DNA of 10,053 nucleotides, from assembly GCA_946061315.1 (NCBI GenBank), contig CAMGRB010000028.1:1-10053 (forward strand), in the 5' to 3' direction. The first letter of the stretch is position 1. Each line of letters begins with the position of its first letter. Both the position numbers and the translations under genes were made by a program. Source of the stretch: an uncultured Clostridia bacterium (GTDB taxonomy: Bacteria; Bacillota; Clostridia; Oscillospirales; CAG-272). A model generated the notes under the pieces. That model saw only the letters and a list, made by a program, of their open reading frames with translations. It ran no database searches and was not told where the DNA came from. This document shows, piece by piece, positions 5,866-10,053 of this stretch.

Positions 5866-5881
5866 TGTTTCACGTGAAACA
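5866..5881 (+). promoter_or_regulatory. parS site 3
   Basis: Exact TGTTTCACGTGAAACA, beginning 38 bp after the start of site 2; the three exact sites are almost evenly spaced. Confidence 0.95.
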
Positions 5882-6003
5882 TTGGAAGCGGACCCCGCGG
5901 TATAAAAGCCGGGGTACTGTAAAATATCGCTCGGCGCGTGGGATATTGGGCGTGGCGCGCACGGAGGATGGCTCTTTTGCGTGCGCATAGCAAAAATGTA
6001 ATT

Positions 6004-6031
6004 AAAGAGAGGTAAATAGCCTCTCTTTTTT
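6004..6031 (+). terminator. intrinsic terminator downstream of noc
   Basis: AAAGAGAGG (6004-6012) pairs with CCTCTCTTT (6020-6028) around a 7-base loop, followed by more T to 6031. It closes the noc transcript after parS sites 1-3, so those three sites are probably transcribed while site 4 is not. Confidence 0.88.
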
Positions 6032-6048
6032 GTTACTTCCTCCGTTTT

Positions 6049-6080
6049 GGGTGGCGCGGGGGTGGGTTTTGGCGTGGGGG
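6049..6080 (+). other. G-rich tract, possible G-quadruplex
   Basis: Four G runs occur on the plus strand: 6049-6051 (3), 6058-6062 (5), 6064-6066 (3) and 6076-6080 (5), with intervening loops of 6, 1 and 9 bases. The last loop is longer than in the usual strict definition. The tract stands out against AT-rich surroundings, between the noc terminator and parS site 4. Confidence 0.35.
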
Positions 6081-6112
6081 TGGTTATTTGAGCTCTCATT
6101 TTTATTTTAGAT

Positions 6113-6128
6113 TGTTTCACGTGAAACT
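6113..6128 (+). promoter_or_regulatory. parS site 4 (15 of 16)
   Basis: TGTTTCACGTGAAACT differs from the other three only in the last base. It sits about 25 bases upstream of the parA -35 box, so ParB bound here could also affect parA-parB transcription; that effect is inference. Confidence 0.88.
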
Positions 6129-6152
6129 TTTGTGTGAAGTTGTAAAATGCTA

Positions 6153-6181
6153 TTGATTTTTCGATATATACGTGATAGAAT
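6153..6181 (+). promoter_or_regulatory. promoter of parA-parB
   Basis: TTGATT (6153-6158) and TAGAAT (6176-6181) are 17 bp apart, with TGA in front of the -10 box (extended -10). The start would be near 6188, about 38 bases before the chosen parA ATG. Confidence 0.7.
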
Positions 6182-6225
6182 AAAGACAGTAGATTTTCGC
6201 ATCAATATAAATGAAGGAAAAAGCG

Positions 6226-6999
6226 ATGTCCTATATTATTTCATTTGCAAATCAAAAGGGCGGCGTGGGAAAAACCACATCGGCGATAAATACGGCGGCG
6301 GCGCTTGCTATGCTCGGTAAAAAGGTCCTTCTTGTTGACCTTGATCCGCAGGGAAGCTCGACAAGCGGGGTAGGAATACATAAAGGTTCTCTCTCGTGCA
6401 CGTCATACAGCGTTATTTCCGGTGCATGCAATATAAAAGACGCAATAATACAGACCAAATTCAAAAACTTATCACTCATACCGTCCAATATATCACTCGC
6501 GGCAAGCGAAATTGAGATTGCATCGCAAAAGGACAGAGAATATTTCCTTAAAAACCGCATTGATGAATTAGCAAAAGAGAATCTGTACGATTACATAATT
6601 ATAGACTGCCCTCCCTCACTCGGTCTGCTAACGATAAACGCTCTGAGTGCAAGCCGTGGAGTTATCGTACCCATACAATGCGAATATTACTCGCTTGAGG
6701 GTCTTTCGCAGCTTATGATGACGGTAAAAACGGTAAAACAACTATATAACCGTTTCCTCACGGTTACGGGAATACTCATTACAATGTATAATCCGAGATA
6801 TAAACTCTCAACGCAAGTCTACGCCGAGCTTGAAAAATACTATCAAGATAAGCTCTTTAAGGCAAAGATACCGCGCAGCGTTGTTTTGTCCGAGGCGCCG
6901 AGCTTCGGAGAGCCTATACAGTACTACGCAAGATATTCAAAGGGAAGCCTCGAATATCAGGATTTAGCAAAAGAGATCATATCGAGAACAGAAATATAA
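6226..6999 (+). CDS. parA: ParA/Soj chromosome partition ATPase
   Basis: This is a 257-residue deviant-Walker ATPase that works with ParB to move replication origins and, in Bacillus, also influences DnaA. It has KGGVGKTT (11-18, with the signature Lys of the deviant Walker A), LLVDLDPQG (35-43) and YIIIDCPPSLG (123-133). A C-terminal ParA region follows (ITMYNPRYKLS, KIPRSVVLSEAPSFGEPI). Length is normal and there is no N-terminal DNA-binding extension, so it is the chromosomal (Soj) type. I placed the start at 6226 (MSYIISFANQKGG) rather than the ATG at 6211, because AAGGA at 6214-6218 gives a proper ribosome binding site for the later ATG and Soj proteins begin there. The 18-base gap to parB shows an operon. 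Confidence 0.96.
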   Translation: MSYIISFANQKGGVGKTTSAINTAAALAMLGKKVLLVDLDPQGSSTSGVGIHKGSLSCTSYSVISGACNIKDAIIQTKFKNLSLIPSNISLAASEIEIASQKDREYFLKNRIDELAKENLYDYIIIDCPPSLGLLTINALSASRGVIVPIQCEYYSLEGLSQLMMTVKTVKQLYNRFLTVTGILITMYNPRYKLSTQVYAELEKYYQDKLFKAKIPRSVVLSEAPSFGEPIQYYARYSKGSLEYQDLAKEIISRTEI

Positions 7000-7017
7000 A
7001 GATAAGGAGATAAAAGA

Positions 7018-7911
7018 ATGAAAAAGGGACTTGGAAAAGGACTTGAATCAATTTTTGCCGACAACTACGTAGAGCCGTCTGCTTCCTCGCAGGAAAGCGG
7101 CGTTCAGACGCTCCGAATTTCAGAAATTGAGCCGAAAAGCGACCAGCCGAGAAAGTATTTTGACACCGAATCGCTCACTCAATTATCGGAATCGATAGCG
7201 CAGAACGGACTTATACAACCGATAGTAGTAAGAGAAAGCGGCGGTGGCTTTTATCAGATAATCGCAGGAGAGCGCCGTTGGAGAGCCGCAAAGATGGCAG
7301 GTCTTACGGAAATACCCGCAATAATTATGCAGGCTGACGCATTAAAGGCGGCAGAGCTCGCTATTATAGAAAACGTACAGAGAGAAGACCTCAATCCTTA
7401 CGAAGAAGCGGACGCATACGCAACGCTTATGGAAAAGTTCGATCTGACGCAAGAGGAGGTTGCTTCAAGAGTAGGCAAGAGCAGAAGTGCCGTTGCAAAC
7501 ACTATGAGGCTTCTCGATTTGCCCGATGAAGTAATAGAAATGCTCAAAACGGGCGATATTTCCGCAGGGCACGCACGCGCTTTGCTCGGTCTTAAAAACA
7601 AAGACGATATAGTAGATACCGCCAATAAAATACTTATCCGTTCGCTCTCGGTAAGAGATACCGAAGATCTTGTAAAAAAGCTCAACAAAATTTATGAGCA
7701 GGGCTTAAAAGGAGAAGAAATCTCCGAAGAAGACGAGCTTAAGGTAGATTACGTAAAAGAGCTTGAGAAAAAGGCTATGTCCTTAACCGGCAAGAGAATC
7801 AAGATAGTATCAAAGGGCAAATACCGCTCTGTAAGCGTGGAATACGTAGACAACGAGGACCTTGAAGAATTACTTATTAAAATTTGCGGTAAAAAGATAC
7901 TTGAAGAATGA
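7018..7911 (+). CDS. parB: ParB/Spo0J chromosome partition protein
   Basis: This 297-residue CTP-dependent clamp loads at parS and spreads along DNA; it recruits SMC and stimulates ParA. The N-terminus has the ParA-contact motif KGLGKGLESIF (3-13). The CTP-binding motifs are GERRWR (84-89) and ENVQRED (118-124). The helix-turn-helix region has R156 in KSRS, T162 in ANT and G184 in SAGHARAL, the set typical of parS-binding ParB and unlike the upstream Noc. A linker and a C-terminal dimer domain complete a normal-length protein. Its ribosome binding site is AAGGAGAT. It should bind the four parS sites upstream of parA. Confidence 0.97.
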   Translation: MKKGLGKGLESIFADNYVEPSASSQESGVQTLRISEIEPKSDQPRKYFDTESLTQLSESIAQNGLIQPIVVRESGGGFYQIIAGERRWRAAKMAGLTEIPAIIMQADALKAAELAIIENVQREDLNPYEEADAYATLMEKFDLTQEEVASRVGKSRSAVANTMRLLDLPDEVIEMLKTGDISAGHARALLGLKNKDDIVDTANKILIRSLSVRDTEDLVKKLNKIYEQGLKGEEISEEDELKVDYVKELEKKAMSLTGKRIKIVSKGKYRSVSVEYVDNEDLEELLIKICGKKILEE

Positions 7912-7992
7912 CCCCTTCGTGAAAATAATGGAAAATTTTGGGTGTAAATGTCGATTTACGTCCAATAAGGCAAAGAACTCGGAGGAAGAAAA

Positions 7993-8484
7993 ATGGTTTC
8001 ATTCATTACATCAACCTACGTTTCAATAGACGTTATCGTCTGGTCCATATGCATAGGTGCCAATCTCGCCGTTCTTTTGGGATATTTCTCAAAAAACTAC
8101 GTCGGCGTTTTCGTAAGGAGGCTCCTTGACTCCGGCACGGGCGAGGAAAACGCCAAAACGATATACGATCTCGGACTTGAAAAGCAATTTATAATGAAAT
8201 ATCTTTTGCGGGATCTGTCCTCGTTGAGAAACACCGTTTCGGTAATCGGCGGCGCTTTACCAAAGGTCAAAGTAACCGCAAAAAACGGCAAAGAGCGTGA
8301 AGATATCGATTGGCAGAGCGCAAAATTCTATATTTCAACAAGGAATGAGGAGAAGGCGCGCCACTCCTACGGGACGAAGTTCAAATGGTTCTATCTGCCC
8401 GTTTTCATCGTCCTCTCGTGCCTTTGCGCGTGGGGAATGACTTACCTCGTGCCGTACATTTTTTCCCTTGTGGGACTTTCATAA
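7993..8484 (+). CDS. small membrane protein of unknown function downstream of parB
   Basis: This 163-residue protein has two predicted membrane helices, about 12-32 (DVIVWSICIGANLAVLLGYF) and 132-158 (WFYLPVFIVLSCLCAWGMTYLVPY). Between them is a soluble loop of about 100 residues (LLDSGTGEENAKTIYDLGL, LLRDLSSLRNTVSVIGG). I do not recognise the family. Lys and Arg flank the inner ends of both helices (NYVGVFVRR; GTKFKW), which suggests the loop is cytoplasmic and both ends face out. The start follows CGGAGGAAGAAAA, a strong ribosome binding site. It lies 81 bases after parB, in the same direction and before a terminator, so it is probably the last gene of the parA-parB transcript. A 6-bp inverted repeat (GTAAAT / ATTTAC) lies at 7944-7959 in the gap. 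A membrane partner of the segregation machinery is possible by context only. Confidence 0.8.
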   Translation: MVSFITSTYVSIDVIVWSICIGANLAVLLGYFSKNYVGVFVRRLLDSGTGEENAKTIYDLGLEKQFIMKYLLRDLSSLRNTVSVIGGALPKVKVTAKNGKEREDIDWQSAKFYISTRNEEKARHSYGTKFKWFYLPVFIVLSCLCAWGMTYLVPYIFSLVGLS

Positions 8485-8493
8485 CAAAATAAT

Positions 8494-8523
8494 CGCCGAG
8501 TAAACCTCGGCGGTTTTTGTTTT
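8494..8523 (+). terminator. terminator of the parA-parB-membrane protein unit
   Basis: CGCCGAG (8494-8500) pairs with CTCGGCG (8506-8512) around TAAAC, followed by GTTTTTGTTTT. It lies 10 bases after the stop codon of the membrane protein gene. The stretch from here to 8634 shows no convincing gene. Confidence 0.88.
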
Positions 8524-8634
8524 GCAAAATAGTTCTTTGCCGAACGATTTTAAGGAGCGGACAGGGTCAGAAAGAAATATAGATGATAGCGAAAATCTGC
8601 TCCGTCTTTGTGCTGTGCTTTTAATTCGTTTCGT

Positions 8635-8662
8635 AAAAAGCGGCGGAAATCCGCCGCTTTTT
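8635..8662. terminator. terminator of nadE
   Basis: A perfect 12-bp stem, AAAAAGCGGCGG (8635-8646) with CCGCCGCTTTTT (8651-8662), surrounds the loop AAAT. It has A and T tails on both sides, so it can work in both directions. It stands 16 bases after the nadE stop on the minus strand and also backs up the terminator at 8494-8523. Confidence 0.88.
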
Positions 8663-8678
8663 AGGGTATCAAAATAAA

Positions 8679-9968
8679 TTATTTAAGTGCGCTTTTCAGG
8701 TCGTCGAGCCAGGCGGCGCTTGAGGCGTCACTGGGCATTTTAAGGTCGCCACGCGGGGAGAGCGCAACCGAGCCTATCTTTACGCCGTCGGGCGAGCAGG
8801 AGCGCTTGAACTGCTGGGCAAAGAAGCGTTTTATAAAGACTTCAAGCCACTTATATATCGTCTGCTCGTCGAAGATTCCCTTAAATGCAAGCTTTGCAAG
8901 GCGGTAAACCTTTGACGGTGTAAACGAGAGCCTCAACATATTGTAAAGGAAGAAATCGTGAAGCTCGTAAGGTCCTACAAGCTCCTCCGTCCTCTGCGCT
9001 ATATCGCCGTCCTTCGGGGGCAAGAGCTCGGGGGAAACGGGGGTATTTAAGACGTCGTCAAGTATTGCTTTTATCTCGCCGCCCTCTTTGTCGGCAAAAT
9101 AGCCTACAACGTATCTTACAAGCGTTTTGGGAACAGAGCAGTTTACGTTGTACATAGACATATGGTCCGCATTGTAGGTAGACCAGCCGAGCGCAATTTC
9201 GGAAAGGTCGCCCGTGCCGACAACAAGACCGCCGAGATCGTTTGCAATATCCATAAGAACCTGCGTTCTCTCCCTTGCCTGTGCGTTTTCAAACGTGACG
9301 TTCAAAACGCTCTTATCGTGCCCTATATTCTTAAAATGAAGCTCGACCGCATCGGAGATATTGACCTCCTTAAAGGTTGCGCCAAGCGCCTCACAGAGCT
9401 TTTCGGCATTGGATCTTGTCCTCTTGGTAGTGCCGAAGCAGGGCATGGTGACCGCGACTATATTTTTGCGTTCCCAGCCTATATAATCCGCCGCACGTGT
9501 CGTTGCAAGGAGCGCAAGCGTGGAATCAAGTCCACCCGAAATTCCTATCACGGCGCATTTTGAACGGGTGACGGCAAGCCTTTTTGCAAGCGCGTGGGAC
9601 TGCATGGTGAGTATCTGCTCACAGCGGCTCTGCCTTACGGTAATATCCGAGGGGACGAACGGGGCTTTGTCTATTTTTCTTGTAAGCTCCGTTTCGGTAA
9701 CCTTCAAAGAGAAGTCTATAAAGCGGGCTTGCTTTTCCGTTTCGGTATCAAACGTGTTTGCCCTTATGCGTTGATTTGCAAGCTTGTCAACGTCTATTTC
9801 CGTTATAATATCTCCGTTTTTGTGCGCAAACGGTTTTGACTCCGCAAGTATCGTGCCGTTTTCGGCAATAATATTGTGGGCACTGAAAATAACGTCGGTG
9901 GTGGATTCGCTCTCGGGGGCATCGGTATATAAATATGCGCACATAAGCGACGCGCTCTTGCCGGATGC
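8679..9968 (-). CDS. nadE: glutamine-dependent NAD+ synthetase, 5' part missing
   Basis: NadE makes NAD+ from nicotinic acid adenine dinucleotide, ATP and ammonia released from glutamine by an N-terminal nitrilase-like domain. Only about 428 residues of some 640 are present. Residues counted from the ATG at 9944 begin inside the glutaminase domain (AYLYTDAPESESTTDVIF, then IIAENGTILAES), with eight further matching residues just upstream (ASGKSASL). The synthetase domain is complete: GISGGLDSTLA (134-144; the SGGxDS pyrophosphate loop), NIVAVTMPCFGTT, GTGDLSEIALGW and STYNADHMSMYNVN. The glutaminase catalytic Glu, Lys and Cys should lie in the missing part. Further upstream the frame meets a stop (9980-9978) and the sequence becomes nifJ. 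The ATG at 9944 has no ribosome binding site, so it is not a convincing start. If real, the gene is broken; it may instead be an assembly join. Confidence 0.93.
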   Translation of the reverse strand, partial: ASGKSASLMCAYLYTDAPESESTTDVIFSAHNIIAENGTILAESKPFAHKNGDIITEIDVDKLANQRIRANTFDTETEKQARFIDFSLKVTETELTRKIDKAPFVPSDITVRQSRCEQILTMQSHALAKRLAVTRSKCAVIGISGGLDSTLALLATTRAADYIGWERKNIVAVTMPCFGTTKRTRSNAEKLCEALGATFKEVNISDAVELHFKNIGHDKSVLNVTFENAQARERTQVLMDIANDLGGLVVGTGDLSEIALGWSTYNADHMSMYNVNCSVPKTLVRYVVGYFADKEGGEIKAILDDVLNTPVSPELLPPKDGDIAQRTEELVGPYELHDFFLYNMLRLSFTPSKVYRLAKLAFKGIFDEQTIYKWLEVFIKRFFAQQFKRSCSPDGVKIGSVALSPRGDLKMPSDASSAAWLDDLKSALK

Positions 9969-10053
9969 CGTCCGAGCCTAAGCCGTAGAACTTGCAGGAA
10001 GTAGAACCTGCGGGCGCGGCGTCGAAGTTCTCCGAAAAATCGAGCGAAGAATC
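9967..10053 (-). pseudogene. nifJ: internal fragment of pyruvate:ferredoxin oxidoreductase (NifJ/PFOR)
   Basis: Read from the window edge on the minus strand, 29 codons give a segment containing LDFSENFDAAPAG and then CKFYGLGSDG. In 2-oxoacid:ferredoxin oxidoreductases (NifJ/PFOR, which make acetyl-CoA and reduced ferredoxin from pyruvate in anaerobes), CKFxGLGSDGT is followed by VGANKNSIKIIG. Here the match breaks right after SDG, and the frame runs into nadE sequence in the wrong phase. It is therefore the middle of a gene whose downstream part is replaced by nadE. The upstream part, if any, lies outside the window. The fragment is short, so the family call rests on one motif, though a distinctive one. 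Confidence 0.7.

Noticed and set aside
5599..6120. Minus-strand 173-codon frame with a Pro/Thr-rich start
   Set aside because: It overlaps the noc end, three parS palindromes, a terminator and the G-rich tract; the Pro-rich part is just the complement of the G-rich DNA.
8583..8624. A 13-residue peptide frame (MIAKICSVFVLCF) between two terminators
   Set aside because: Too short to judge, with no well-placed ribosome binding site or promoter.

Overview
The window looks like the chromosome of a member of the Clostridia (Bacillota, probably an uncultured gut-type relative of the Oscillospiraceae). It shows Gram-positive style ribosome binding sites, sigma-A type promoters, Firmicutes parS palindromes, a Noc plus ParB pair, and TGA used as a stop. 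No phage, transposase or CRISPR locus is visible. This is core chromosome near the replication/segregation region, with unusual repeat growth on its left side.

Layout: (1) 1-760: the 5' end of a small unidentified gene on the minus strand, then the RNase P RNA gene rnpB on the plus strand behind a perfect-consensus promoter. (2) 764-3950: a minus-strand unit, mnmE (tRNA wobble GTPase) - RNHCP zinc-ribbon protein - PflX/COG1313-type radical SAM protein. It has its own promoter and a closing hairpin terminator. (3) 4101-4637: a minus-strand gene of unknown function whose middle is Gly/Ser/Asn/Gln-rich. (4) 4826-8523: a plus-strand segregation block, noc - parS cluster - parA - parB - small two-helix membrane protein. 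(5) 8635-10053: the 3' two thirds of a glutamine-dependent NAD+ synthetase gene on the minus strand, which stops abruptly and is joined out of frame to an internal fragment of a pyruvate:ferredoxin oxidoreductase (nifJ) gene.

The segregation genes form a coherent system. ParB should load on the four parS sites between noc and parA. ParA is the partner ATPase. Noc, which carries the residues known to switch specificity away from parS, should bind elsewhere on the chromosome. mnmE is a usual neighbour of these genes in Firmicutes, but here it is divergent and lacks mnmG and rsmG beside it.

Three features stand out. First, the radical SAM gene contains six 30-bp tandem repeats that add about 90 residues to the enzyme. 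On the opposite strand they lay out four consecutive DnaA-box-like 9-mers exactly 30 bp apart, and one unit shares 24 of 25 bp with mnmE in another reading frame. Second, a degenerate 16-bp tandem array fills the mnmE-RNHCP spacer. Third, the nadE/nifJ junction at about 9967 is either an assembly chimera or a real deletion/rearrangement. All readings were done by eye; no database search was run.
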